53,054 nt of DNA from Acidobacteriota bacterium (GTDB lineage: Bacteria > Acidobacteriota > Terriglobia > Terriglobales > Acidobacteriaceae): contig JAJYAE010000003.1 in the NCBI GenBank assembly GCA_021779695.1, positions 1 to 53,054 of the forward strand, in the 5' to 3' direction. Below, piece after piece: positions 8,883 to 18,505 of this stretch. The stretch's first letter is position 1; every line of letters starts with the position of its first letter. Made by a program: the position numbers and the translations under genes. Below the pieces are notes generated by a model. The model saw only the letters and a list, made by a program, of their open reading frames with translations, ran no database searches and was not told where the DNA came from.

Positions 8883-10178
8883 GTGTCCGCTACTGAACCG
8901 CATCACGACCCGCATCAGATCCTGCATCGCACTATCGAAGCCGTCTGGCGCATCGAGTCCGCGCGCGTTATAGCCGGACTCACGCGCCTCACTCGCGATG
9001 TGGGCCTAGCCGAAGATCTCGCGCAGGAAGCACTTGTGGCCGCACTCGAACAGTGGCCGCGATCCGGCGTCCCTGATAATCCAGCGGCATGGCTCACGGC
9101 AACTGCCAAACGACGTGCCATCGATCTCTTCCGCCGTAACGCCGTCGCCGAGCGCAAACACGAGGAGCTCGCCCGCGATCTCGAAGCCCTCGAGCAAGCC
9201 TCGCCCGATCTCGAATCCAGTCTCGACGACACCATCGGCGACGACTTACTGCGCCTCGTCTTCATCGCCTGCCATCCCATTCTTCCCGCTGAGTCCCGCG
9301 CAGCCCTCACTCTGCGCCTCCTCGGCGGCCTCACCACCGACGAGATCGCTCGCGCCTTCCTCACCCCCGAATCCACCATCGCCCAGCGCATCGTCCGCGC
9401 CAAACGCACTCTTGCCGACAAGCACATTCCCTTCGAGGTGCCCCGCGGCCGTGAGCTCGCCGCCCGCCTCTCGTCAGTCCTCGAAGTCATCTATCTGATC
9501 TTCAACGAGGGCTACTCCGCCACGACCGGCGACGACCTGATGCGCCCCGCCCTCTGCGAAGACGCGCTTCGCCTCGGCCGCATCCTCGCCGAACTTACTC
9601 CCACCGAAGCGGAAGTCCACGGCCTGGTCGCCCTTATGGAGATCCAGGCCTCCCGCACCAGCGCCCGTGTCACCTCTACCGGCGAGCCGGTCTTACTCTT
9701 CGATCAAGACCGAACCCAATGGGATCAACTCCTTATCCATCGCGGCCTAGCCGCAATCGACCGCGCTCAAAAACTCAACACCGCCCGCGGCCCCTTTCTC
9801 CTTCAAGCCGAGATCGCGGCCTGCCACGCCCGTGCCTGCACGCCATCCGAGACCGATTGGCATCGTATCGTCATCCTCTACACCGAGCTAGCCCAGCTCA
9901 CTCCATCCCCCGTCATCGAACTCAACCGTGCCGTAGCCGTCTCCATGGCCCTTGGCCCCCAGGCAGGCCTGACACTCGTAGACGTCCTCGCTTCCGAGCC
10001 CTCTCTCGCGCGCTACCATCTTCTCCCCAGCGTCCGCGCCGACCTCCTCTACAAACTAGGCCGCCACCGGGAAGCCCGCACCGAGTTTGAACGCGCCGCC
10101 GCTCTTACCCGCAATACGCGCGAACGCGACCTGCTGCTCTCTCGCGCGGCATCCTGCGAGGGTGACCCGACCAACTAG
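8883..10178 (+). CDS. ECF42-type RNA polymerase sigma factor with C-terminal extension
   Basis: A 431-residue sigma-70 family protein. The N-terminal quarter holds region 2 (LTRDVGLAEDLAQEALVAALEQW) and region 4 follows (ALTLRLLGGLTTDEIARAFLTPESTIAQRIVRAKRTL). The C-terminal 230 residues form a helical, repeat-like extension typical of ECF42, which lacks a classical anti-sigma factor. A GTG start at 8883 fits the family N-terminus. It is paired with the DGPF gene just upstream, and a matching promoter is present at 8275-8301. The inducing signal is unknown. Confidence 0.9.
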   Translation: MSATEPHHDPHQILHRTIEAVWRIESARVIAGLTRLTRDVGLAEDLAQEALVAALEQWPRSGVPDNPAAWLTATAKRRAIDLFRRNAVAERKHEELARDLEALEQASPDLESSLDDTIGDDLLRLVFIACHPILPAESRAALTLRLLGGLTTDEIARAFLTPESTIAQRIVRAKRTLADKHIPFEVPRGRELAARLSSVLEVIYLIFNEGYSATTGDDLMRPALCEDALRLGRILAELTPTEAEVHGLVALMEIQASRTSARVTSTGEPVLLFDQDRTQWDQLLIHRGLAAIDRAQKLNTARGPFLLQAEIAACHARACTPSETDWHRIVILYTELAQLTPSPVIELNRAVAVSMALGPQAGLTLVDVLASEPSLARYHLLPSVRADLLYKLGRHREARTEFERAAALTRNTRERDLLLSRAASCEGDPTN

Positions 10179-10251
10179 GAAAATGACAACCGGATCATCG
10201 GTCTTGTCCGTCTTCTCGACTTTGTTGGTGATCGCCTGGAATGTGCAAAAT

Positions 10252-10626
10252 CTACCGCGGCGCAATCCGAATGGTTGTGGCGCGAGCCCTTGCACTGATC
10301 ATGGGCTTGAGGTAAGGACTTTTCGTGTATTTGGCTCGATAGGCTTCGTCTATCCGATCGTTCGTGGATCCGTCCTCCACTGGTTCGAAGGCGACCTCTT
10401 TCGTCATAGCGGCGGAATTGATTCGCCCAGCCTTCTGCCGCAAGGCGGCCTGATACCAACGAGATTCAATCCCGTTGTAGGCGCGCACGTAAAGGGCATC
10501 CTCCAGGACCACTGACCAGATCCAGGTCGGAGTCCCGTAGGTGGCACCATCCTCACGAAATGGCGAGATGTGCAGATCATCGGCGCCGGCGATTTTGCGG
10601 AGCTTTTCTTTTGACCATGCGGCCAT
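10252..10626 (-). CDS. DUF2255 family protein
   Basis: A 124-residue cytoplasmic protein. The segment IAGADDLHISPFREDG followed by GTPTWIWSVVLEDALYVRAYNG matches, as I recall it, the DUF2255 family, whose members have no established function. The ATG at 10626 is selected because AAGGAGAG is placed upstream; a start at 10710 would add 28 residues unlike the family. It is the second gene after the aldo/keto reductase in the same leftward direction. Confidence 0.75.
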   Translation of the reverse strand: MAAWSKEKLRKIAGADDLHISPFREDGATYGTPTWIWSVVLEDALYVRAYNGIESRWYQAALRQKAGRINSAAMTKEVAFEPVEDGSTNDRIDEAYRAKYTKSPYLKPMISARARATTIRIAPR

Positions 10627-10661
10627 TGTGATCTCTCCTTCTTCAAAGTGCGCATAGATAG

Positions 10662-12045
<1,384 letters not shown>

Positions 12046-12047
12046 GG

Positions 12048-12557
12048 CTAATTCTTGTTGCTATTCAGTTTGACCGGCCTAAGCAGATGCGAGAACGTGA
12101 GTTGGGCGAGCTTCCACTTGCCATTTTCCTGAATATAAACCTCTGTCACCATAAAGGGGTTGGTGACTTCGTGGCCACCAACTGCTGCCTGCAAATCGAT
12201 GTCCTCTAGCAGGATGGCCGTGCTGCCAAATATGCGGGCGTCAACTGCGTAAACCACGGCCTTCTTGTACCAGATGCCACCACTCTTGATGGTGGCCAGT
12301 TCCTGGGTCTTTCCCCAGGTTCCTCCCATGTGAGTGAACATGGCTTTGTCATCAAAAAGTGTCTCTAAGGAGTCCACCTTCTTCTCTGCCATCCAATCCC
12401 ATTTCATGTTTGAGATATTGATGACTTCCTGCTGCTCGGGTGTGGGATTGGCGGCAGTCTTGATCGACTCAGTTGGTGGCTGTGGCGGCGCTTGTTGTGC
12501 GTAGGACGCCGGCGCAATCAGTGTTGATAGAAGTAAACTTAACATTGCAGTTTTCAT
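12048..12557 (-). CDS. Secreted SnoaL-like/DUF4440 protein
   Basis: A 169-residue protein with a signal peptide (MKTAMLSLLLSTLIAPASYA, cleavage likely after residue 20) followed by an NTF2-like alpha/beta cone fold of the SnoaL/DUF4440 type. Core sequence includes NMKWDWMAEKKVDSLETLFDDKAMFTHMGGTWGK and the final strand NGKWKLAQLTFSHL. The family includes isomerases and many proteins without known activity; no catalytic set can be named here. It lies upstream of the aldo/keto reductase in the same direction and is divergent from the AraC-type regulator, which may control it. Confidence 0.75.
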   Translation of the reverse strand: MKTAMLSLLLSTLIAPASYAQQAPPQPPTESIKTAANPTPEQQEVINISNMKWDWMAEKKVDSLETLFDDKAMFTHMGGTWGKTQELATIKSGGIWYKKAVVYAVDARIFGSTAILLEDIDLQAAVGGHEVTNPFMVTEVYIQENGKWKLAQLTFSHLLRPVKLNSNKN

Positions 12558-12931
12558 GGCTCTCCTTCGATTTGTGTGGTTGACCCGTGAAAGAACTTGA
12601 AGTCGCGAGGCCGATCGTTCAAGCTACGCGGATACAGGAAGAATTCTGCACGCAGGGTTAGGGGGCCGATCTTGCCTTTATCCCGTTTTTGCCCAAGCCC
12701 CGGCCGTCCAAGGCGGAAAACAAATCACTGCGGAGATAATCGTGAACAAGCTTTGTGCGTCCCATCATCCTTAAACCCTCCCGTCTCTCCGATATTCGTA
12801 GTGCATTCTTGAGACCGGGAATCCGCGCCCAACCTGCTGCAGGCGCCACGGTGAGCCCAACTCCGGATTGCCTAAGGTTAGCCCGGGAATAATCCGCCTG
12901 CCCTGCGAATCCCGCCAATATTACCTCCAAT

Positions 12932-12963
12932 CGCGCCAATCCATCTTTGGCATGTTTGGCGCG
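12932..12963. promoter_or_regulatory. Inverted repeat in the 12558-13039 divergent region
   Basis: CGCGCCAA at 12932-12939 is mirrored by TTGGCGCG at 12956-12963, with a further TGGCGC half-site about 20 bp on. It sits 77 bp before the AraC-type gene in the 482-bp spacer. It is a plausible operator for that regulator. The rest of the spacer shows no coding frame. Confidence 0.4.
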
Positions 12964-13039
12964 TCTCGCAGCTAATCTGGCGCATACTGCATGGTGGAAA
13001 AGGGCGGAGTTCGATACGCTCTAGAAGGAGGACTTCGCC

Positions 13040-14047
13040 ATGCTGAAGCACTTCCGTGTTCCGGGGCGCCTTGCCGTCAAATTGCAGGAGCTTGGCATCT
13101 CAATTCCCTCGGTGCTGCGCAGAGCCGGACTTCCGCGGGATCTATTCGATCAGACGCGCATCCTCGTCTCGACCGACGAGTTGTTCGCGCTCTGGCGCGC
13201 CATCGAGGCCGTGAGTTCTGACCCGCTGATCGGTCTCAAGCTGGGCGTAGAAACGAAAACAGAGCGCTTTCACCCGATGGCTATCGCGGCGCTCTCCACA
13301 CAGAATCTTGTGGCGGCATCAGAGCATATGGCTCGCTACAAGAGACTGACGGCCCCCGAAGAGATTCTTACTCTACTCGACGCCGAGGAGTTCCGTGTTG
13401 GATTCCGGTGGCTGCTTGCGGTGGATGCAGAGCCGCAGATTCTTACCGATTATTGTTTTTCGTGGGTGCTCTCGCTCGCCCGGCACGGCACCGGAACGCA
13501 GCTACGCCCCCTTCGCGTTGAGTATGTGCAGCAGCCTGCGAGCCTGCGCGCCATCGAGCGAATCTTAAGCTGCAAGGTGGTGGGCGGTGCTTCGCGCAAC
13601 GTGATCGTCTTTCGCGCCTCGGATGCCACCGCACCCTTCGTCACTCGCAACGCCGAACTGCTCGATCTTCTCGCGCCGCAGTTTGAAGAACAGTTGCGGC
13701 AGTTTAAGGGTGAGGACAGTTTCATCGAGCTGGTGCACCGAGCTATTCAGGACCGGCTGACAGGACAGCGCCCTTCCATTGATGCAATCTCGCAAGTGCT
13801 CCACATGAGTCCGCGCACATTGCAGCGCCGCTTGCAGGAATCCGGTTCCAGCTTTCAACGAGTTTTAGATGAAGCCCGGCATCAGATGGCGCGGTATTAC
13901 CTATCCAACTCAGTGTTGGAGTTGAATGAGGCCGCATATCTGCTTGGCTTTGAAGATCCGAACTCATTCGGCCGTGCCTTTCGCGCCTGGGAAGGCGTGC
14001 CACCAAGCGATTGGCGCGACACTCACCGTAGTTCTGGTCCGAATTAG
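13040..14047 (+). CDS. AraC-family transcriptional regulator (OruR/ArgR-like architecture)
   Basis: A 335-residue DNA-binding protein. The N-terminal 190 residues resemble the arabinose-binding-like ligand domain seen in OruR-type regulators. The C-terminal 100 residues hold two helix-turn-helix motifs of AraC type: PSIDAISQVLHMSPRTLQRRLQESG, and then LNEAAYLLGFEDPNSFGRAFRAWEGVPPSDWR. AAGGAGG lies 9 bases before the ATG. It is divergent from the SnoaL-like and aldo/keto reductase genes, which are its likely targets by position. The ligand is unknown. Confidence 0.9.
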   Translation: MLKHFRVPGRLAVKLQELGISIPSVLRRAGLPRDLFDQTRILVSTDELFALWRAIEAVSSDPLIGLKLGVETKTERFHPMAIAALSTQNLVAASEHMARYKRLTAPEEILTLLDAEEFRVGFRWLLAVDAEPQILTDYCFSWVLSLARHGTGTQLRPLRVEYVQQPASLRAIERILSCKVVGGASRNVIVFRASDATAPFVTRNAELLDLLAPQFEEQLRQFKGEDSFIELVHRAIQDRLTGQRPSIDAISQVLHMSPRTLQRRLQESGSSFQRVLDEARHQMARYYLSNSVLELNEAAYLLGFEDPNSFGRAFRAWEGVPPSDWRDTHRSSGPN

Positions 14048-14504
14048 AGTACGTGGTGTAGCACAAAGTTTCGCTGGCTGCATGAGCGAGCGCGTAATCG
14101 CCAACGTGCTCATTGAGATCTATCAACGGGTGCGGTGTATTTGAATGTACGCGTCTTGACGCAGCCGATTGGTGCGATCCGGCCGTTGATCTTCCTGGGG
14201 CAAGGATAGGCGTTTTTCGAGGGCTCTTGTCGCAGCCGCCACGTAAATTTGAATGTCGTTGAGGATGCTGCGCTGCTGCTTCAGCTTCCGGGTGGATCGG
14301 ATATCCGGCGACGCGGTCCTCGTCGAGCCGATTGCGGGGTTCGTGGTTGGCCTGATCGAGATGCTTCCGATGGTGGCGGCAGTTGCCGAGACTCTGTCGC
14401 CGGCAAGGAAGCGGAAGGTGGTCGACAGGAGCATCTGTAAACACAGGAAGGTTGCGGAGTTTTCGACCATGCACTGTTCCTCCGCAGGCTGACTGGCGAG
14501 GTCA
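14048..14504. other. Non-coding or decayed stretch before the transposase remnant
   Basis: About 450 bp without a gene I can support. A minus-strand frame at 14123-14470 is open for 115 codons but has low-complexity, unfamiliar composition and no clear ribosome binding site. It may be further debris of the transposon remnant on its right. Confidence 0.4.
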
Positions 14505-14870
14505 TGGCGTACACCTCGAACTCGTGCTTGGGAATATGCCGCGGGGCAGGGCCGGTCAAGCTCTCATGCGCCTCGTCGGCGACGGCCAGGAGCTCCACGT
14601 CAGCCGCAACCCACCCGGTGCGAAAATGGCCACCAGTGAGCTGAGTGGTCTGCGCCCGGCTGAAGCTGGTCATGCGTTCGATAAAGCCCGCAGAAGCTCT
14701 TTGGTGCGCCGACCTTGAAGCGGATTCTCCTGATGGCAGAGCAGGCCCTCCAACCCCCAGCCGCAAATCTCCGCGCGACCGCAACCGGCAAGACTCAGAC
14801 TCTTCAAGGCAGCAAGAAATGCCTCGATCTCAACCAAACTCAACTTCTCTCCTTCAAGCACGCTGATCAT
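14505..14870 (-). pseudogene. Decayed N-terminal part of a DDE-type transposase/integrase
   Basis: The minus-strand frame starting at 14870 reads VLEGEKLSLVEIEAFLAA, like the start of a widespread group of integrase-core transposases. After about 14700 the similarity continues in another frame: GFIERMTSFSRAQTTQL, then ADVELLAVADEAHESLTGPA, then HEFEVYA. I recall the family consensus as IEKMTGLSRAQxTRL followed by ADVELLAxVDEAHExLSGPA. The catalytic core is absent. It is an insertion-sequence relic lying between the AraC gene and the tRNA. Confidence 0.6.
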
Positions 14871-14978
14871 CCAACCTCAGCTTGGCCGCTCATACTCCTT
14901 CAGGCTCATCTTGCGTTGAAAGGCGGTAAGTCTTTTCCTCAAACCGGGTTCCTGCTAGACTGATAAGGTCCACAACGC

Positions 14979-15055
14979 AGGCGCGTAGCTCAGTTGGTTA
15001 GAGCGCTTCCTTGACACGGAAGAGGTCGCTGGTTCGAATCCAGTCGTGCCTACCA
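14979..15055 (+). tRNA. tRNA-Val (anticodon GAC)
   Basis: All four arms fold. The acceptor stem AGGCGCG pairs with CGTGCCT with one G-T wobble. The D-arm region is GCTCAGTTGGTTAGAGC. The anticodon stem CTTCC/GGAAG encloses loop TTGACAC with GAC at 15013-15015. The T-arm has loop TTCGAAT. The CCA end is encoded at 15053-15055. GAC reads GUC and GUU valine codons. The gene's 3' part is the left attachment site of the conjugative element and the gene stays complete after integration. Confidence 0.95.
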
Positions 15056-15057
15056 TT
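15010..15057 (+). repeat. attL: tRNA-Val 3' end copy of the 48-bp direct repeat
   Basis: The repeat runs from the end of the anticodon stem through the encoded CCA and two bases beyond. It matches 51086-51133 in 46 of 48 positions. The two differences are partners in one T-stem base pair (C-G here, T-A in the right copy), so each copy can still fold as part of a tRNA. Confidence 0.9.
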
Positions 15058-15061
15058 AAAA

Positions 15062-16453
15062 TCAATAACTTAGACGCATTCGCCTCCCTTCACTTTGTCG
15101 CATTCTTGTCGCAAACTCCAAAACCACCCCACGAGCAGGCTTTGAGGCCGCCGCGTCTGCGCCCGAAGTGCGAGGCTGCTCATGCGGAAATGCTCCGCCG
15201 TTTTGCATTGCCACAGCGTTGTGAGCTTCCTCGCGGCTGGTCTGAGCCTGCGCTTGAGGCGTCGGCTCCGTTCCCGGCGTAGGGATGCCGCTCAACTCTT
15301 CGTGTATGGAGTTGATCGTAGACCGGACGCCGCTTTCGAGCGACTGCATATAGACATCTGTGGTCGTCGCCAAGCGTGTGTGACGTAGAATTCCCTGGAT
15401 GTCCTTGACGTGGCCCTTGTCCTTGGCCAGCGTCGCAATGGTACGGCGGATGACCTGGAATGTCAGCTTCGGCAGCCCCAGTTCTTTGGCCAACTTGTGC
15501 AGCACCCGATTGCGATAGTTGCTCGAATCGATGAATCCGCCTCCGCGAGCCGGAAAGATGAACGCATTCGGATCGTCGGCGGACGGTCCACGCGGGTTCC
15601 TCTTTTTCTGCTGCGCCTCACGGCACTGCTGCCGCCAGGCAACGAGTTCTTCAGCGAGTGCTGGTGCAACCGGGATCTTCGTGAGACTCGCCTTGGTTTT
15701 ACCCCAGGGGCGAATTTTCCCCTTGTACGTGGTCTCTTTGATCTCGATCTGGCAGAGTTCTGAATCGAAGCAACTCCACCTCAAGCCAAACAATTCGCTC
15801 GGACGCAGAGCATTGGTCATGTCGAGAGTGAGCAGAATCCGGTCCCGCAAAGGCAACCTCGACAACGCAGCTCGCAACTGATCCCAACTGAGAACCGTTT
15901 TGTCGGTATCGCGCAAAGAGGACGGAGCTTTTACCGAGCGCGCCGGGTCTTTGAGAAGGAAGTCCTGATCGACCGCCTCCCGAAAGATGGCCCGCATGTA
16001 AGTTCCAGCGTGCAACACTCTGTCCTTGGACCGGGTTTTGGCCAGCCGATTGAGATGGGTCTGGAGAGCGAGCTTGTCGATGTTTTCGAGCCGTACACCT
16101 CGGAAAGCATCGACGAGATCGGCCTTGATGAGATACTTCTTCGTCTTGGCCGTTTCTTCTTTCCAGTCCGCATCTTTCAGTGGCAGGTAGCGGTTATGGA
16201 CAAACCAATCGAAGGTGACGCTGCCGTTTCTTACAACCCCATCTTCTGCAATCTGTCCGGTGAGCCTCTTGATTTCGAGTTCAAGTCTTTCGCGCGCCTC
16301 GAACTTGGTCATCTCGGATTTCAGCCCGAGCGCAACCGGTGTCGAGACGGTCTTCGGTTGATTTGTGCTGGGGTCGATCACTGTGCGGCGAAAGTACCCG
16401 TACCACTTCTTGCCGCGAATCGACACCCATCCCTTCTGGTGCGATTTACCCAT
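15062..16453 (-). CDS. int: Tyrosine site-specific integrase of the element
   Basis: A 463-residue tyrosine recombinase expected to cut and rejoin DNA at the tRNA-Val attachment site. An SH3-like/AP2-like N-terminus (GWVSIRGKKWYGYFRR) precedes a SAM-like core-binding domain (about 75-175) and the catalytic domain. Catalytic residues: Arg217 in TNALRPSELFGLRW, Arg336 in TFQVIRRT, His358 in ILRHT and Tyr368 in TDVYMQ. The usual His of the HxxR box is Gln333. The last 90 residues form an unusual Pro/Ala-rich tail ending 7 bp from the tRNA CCA. The gene is transcribed toward the tRNA, downstream of the excisionase-like gene. Confidence 0.93.
   Translation of the reverse strand: MGKSHQKGWVSIRGKKWYGYFRRTVIDPSTNQPKTVSTPVALGLKSEMTKFEARERLELEIKRLTGQIAEDGVVRNGSVTFDWFVHNRYLPLKDADWKEETAKTKKYLIKADLVDAFRGVRLENIDKLALQTHLNRLAKTRSKDRVLHAGTYMRAIFREAVDQDFLLKDPARSVKAPSSLRDTDKTVLSWDQLRAALSRLPLRDRILLTLDMTNALRPSELFGLRWSCFDSELCQIEIKETTYKGKIRPWGKTKASLTKIPVAPALAEELVAWRQQCREAQQKKRNPRGPSADDPNAFIFPARGGGFIDSSNYRNRVLHKLAKELGLPKLTFQVIRRTIATLAKDKGHVKDIQGILRHTRLATTTDVYMQSLESGVRSTINSIHEELSGIPTPGTEPTPQAQAQTSREEAHNAVAMQNGGAFPHEQPRTSGADAAASKPARGVVLEFATRMRQSEGRRMRLSY
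15095..15113 (+). repeat. Paired TTGTCGCA direct repeats near attL
   Basis: TTGTCGCA occurs at 15095-15102 and again at 15106-15113, an 11-bp period, 38 bp inside the left attachment site. The same pair with the same spacing is at 50985-51003 near the right site. They could be arm-type binding sites for the integrase or excisionase. Here they also encode part of the integrase C-terminus. Confidence 0.55.
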
Positions 16454-16498
16454 CGCTTCCTCGATTTCTGTGTGGGAGGAAAACGGGCTACCTCCATT

Positions 16499-16738
16499 TT
16501 ACCGGCGTTTGCGCCGCATATTGGAGGCCTGTTCCCGCTCTCGCAGAAATTCTTCGATGCCGCTGGCACGGTAGCGCAGCACACCATCGCTCATGCGAAT
16601 CACCGGAAGATAAGGCATTTTCCGCGACGAATGATCCCAGACCCAATCCGTGCTGACCTTGAGTTTCGCCGCGACTTCCTCCGCCGTCAGAAGCGGGTCC
16701 CCCGCTCCAACAGGTTGAATTGCAGGCATTGAATTCAT
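16499..16738 (-). CDS. Excisionase-like helix-turn-helix DNA-binding protein
   Basis: A 79-residue protein of the MerR-like/excisionase (HTH_17) fold. The core is LLTAEEVAAKLKVSTDWVWDHS, followed by a wing LPVIRMSDGVLRYRASGIEEFL. The basic tail RRKRR suits DNA binding. It lies 45 bp upstream of the integrase in the same direction and has AAGGAGGAG at good distance before the ATG. Small proteins of this kind next to an integrase usually act as recombination directionality factors, bending DNA at the ends and favouring excision. The conserved 45-bp dyad element lies about 90 bp upstream. Confidence 0.82.
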   Translation of the reverse strand: MNSMPAIQPVGAGDPLLTAEEVAAKLKVSTDWVWDHSSRKMPYLPVIRMSDGVLRYRASGIEEFLREREQASNMRRKRR

Positions 16739-16825
16739 GCAGCTGCTCCTCCTTCACTCTCTCTCGATCCAGAGAACCCAGTCGTGCCCGGCTCAGTTCA
16801 TAGGTTGGTTGAGCAGCGGCGAACT

Positions 16826-16873
16826 GTCTAATGAATTCCACGGAGAGCGTTATTCCAATTAGGAATAACGCTC
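16826..16873 (-). promoter_or_regulatory. Shared dyad element, copy 1, ahead of xis/int
   Basis: Bases 16826-16870 match 46167-46211 in 41 of 45 positions. The core is a perfect inverted repeat with 12-bp arms: GAGCGTTATTCC at 16845-16856, a 5-bp spacer, and its reverse complement at 16862-16873. Seen from the downstream gene it is followed by TGGAATTCATT. It stands 88-135 bp ahead of the excisionase-like start. The rest of the 16739-17167 spacer shows no gene. Confidence 0.75.
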
Positions 16874-17167
16874 TGTACCAATCGTGGGAAGCTTTTGCTT
16901 TGCGTAATGAATTGGTTCGCGGCGATGACCATTTCATCCAACTTTGGCAAGTCCACTGGGGACATCCAGGCTATACTCAGAATTTCAATTACACAGCCGC
17001 AACATTTTAGTTGCGATTGTGTCTATGCACCAAAAGTGTGTTGACGGTCTTACGGCCAGCACATGCACGGCTAATGAACGCAACAAGAATACTTGCAGCG
17101 AAGAACGCGAATTAGCTGCTCGGCATGACCCATTACTTGCCCCGGATCTTCGGCTAGGAGGACAGGT

Positions 17168-18103
17168 ATGGCGTTACCGGAGATGAGACTTTTGCAGGCA
17201 GCGATTGTGCTGTCTGAAGAACTGAGTTTTTCTCGTGCAGCCGCGCGGCTGCGTATCGAACAATCGACGCTGAGCAAGCGGATTGTCGAGCTTGAATCTC
17301 AGATCGACATGCGTCTTTTCGTACGAAATCATCAAACAGTGGAACTGACCGACGCTGGGCGGCATTTTGTGGAAGATGCGCGCAGTGCTGTGTTGTACGC
17401 CGAGCGGGCAGTCACCGGCGCGAGGGCTGCATTGCAGGGATCAGAGGAAGTGCTTCACATTGGAAGGTCCGTTTATGCCGACCCCTATCTTGTTACAGCG
17501 ATCCAGTCTATTCGGCTTTCTCTCTTTCCTGGCCTGAAGATCAAGCTCTTCAGCAACTTCTCGCACGAACTCGCGCGGATGGTGACTGCCGGAAACTTAG
17601 ACATGGCGCTGGTGATTGCCATTCCTGAATGGCCAGCTCTCAGTTTTCTATCGGTTACAGAAGCGCCCATCTATATTGCGCTGCCCAAAAGCGATGCCAT
17701 CGCCAGAAACGCCAAACTCAACCTCGAAGATTTGCACTCGCACCAGTGGATTCTTCCCGAGCGCCACATCAACCCGTACATCTCCGAGATGATTCAGGCT
17801 GCGTCTTCCGCGAAAGGAATCGTTTCGCTCGACACGCATAACTTCACAACAGCCGAAGAGGCGTTGGCACTCGTCTTGGCGTACAAGGGCGTGGCGTTTT
17901 TGACGCGCGAATCTGCTTGGCGAATCTCCAGCGACGAAATCGCAATCCGGCCGTTGTTGGAGGAGCGCCTGAAACTCGTAACCAGATTGGCGATGCGGTC
18001 AAACGACAAGAAGCGTCTGACAAGTGAATTTGTTCGCGCCGCCGGGCGGAAACTGGCCAGTGTGCAAAATCCGCAACAGCAGCGCACAGCGCTAGCCAGT
18101 TGA
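17168..18103 (+). CDS. LysR-family transcriptional regulator
   Basis: A 311-residue LysR-type regulator. The N-terminal winged helix-turn-helix spans about residues 4-62 (LLQAAIVLSEELSFSRAAARLRIEQSTLSKRIVELE), and the rest is the two-lobed effector-binding domain. TAGGAGG is upstream of the ATG. No divergently transcribed target gene is adjacent: the region to its left leads to the excisionase-like gene. It might regulate element genes or distant host genes. Its GC content looks lower than that of the transfer genes, which suits separate acquisition as cargo. Confidence 0.9.
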   Translation: MALPEMRLLQAAIVLSEELSFSRAAARLRIEQSTLSKRIVELESQIDMRLFVRNHQTVELTDAGRHFVEDARSAVLYAERAVTGARAALQGSEEVLHIGRSVYADPYLVTAIQSIRLSLFPGLKIKLFSNFSHELARMVTAGNLDMALVIAIPEWPALSFLSVTEAPIYIALPKSDAIARNAKLNLEDLHSHQWILPERHINPYISEMIQAASSAKGIVSLDTHNFTTAEEALALVLAYKGVAFLTRESAWRISSDEIAIRPLLEERLKLVTRLAMRSNDKKRLTSEFVRAAGRKLASVQNPQQQRTALAS

Positions 18104-18319
18104 ACTGTTGGGCAAGCATTGGTTTATGTCAGTCGCATCTGCCTCTACGTCTTGAATGACAAGATTGAGAGGTCCATCAAAACCGCACTTCGAACAGGGA
18201 TAAATGCCTGTGGCGACCGCCGTACTGTCGAATTCGTCCCGTCGAGAGGCACTGCCACAGTGAATGCACACATGGAAGTGCGACAATTCACGCTGAGGGC
18301 GGTCCGAGTTGCATGCCAT
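18092..18319 (-). CDS. Small zinc-ribbon protein
   Basis: A 75-residue protein with two Cys-x2-Cys knuckles, HVCIHCGSASRR near residue 16 and YPCSKCGFDG near residue 40, a typical zinc-ribbon spacing. The sequence style (HCGSASRRDEF followed by CGFDGPLNL) resembles a small uncharacterised family I associate with acidobacterial genomes. It converges with the LysR gene and overlaps its end by 12 bp. A G-rich ribosome binding site (GGGGGAAA) precedes the ATG. Function unknown; nucleic-acid or protein binding would be a guess. Confidence 0.5.
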   Translation of the reverse strand: MACNSDRPQRELSHFHVCIHCGSASRRDEFDSTAVATGIYPCSKCGFDGPLNLVIQDVEADATDINQCLPNSSTG

Positions 18320-18505
18320 ATGTTTCCCCCATTTCTGTAGAGTGCCCGCTAAAACAGTCAGCTGTGTTCGTTCTACTCATAGCAGTGCCTCCAAAGAGAC
18401 AAGATGGCGGATGTGCAAACTTGTAAGATTGCAATCTCACAAGCTACTTGCGTTCTGTTCACTGACATCGTTGATGTTGATCTTTATCCTTCTCATCAGA
18501 GCCTC

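Noticed and set aside
14123..14470. 115-codon minus-strand frame near the transposase relic
   Set aside because: No recognisable family or ribosome binding site, and it lies among decayed sequence; kept only as a note in the non-coding entry.
16488..16937. Long minus-strand frame overlapping the excisionase-like gene
   Set aside because: It overlaps xis in another frame, has Ser/Gly/Arg-rich shadow composition and no matching ribosome binding site.
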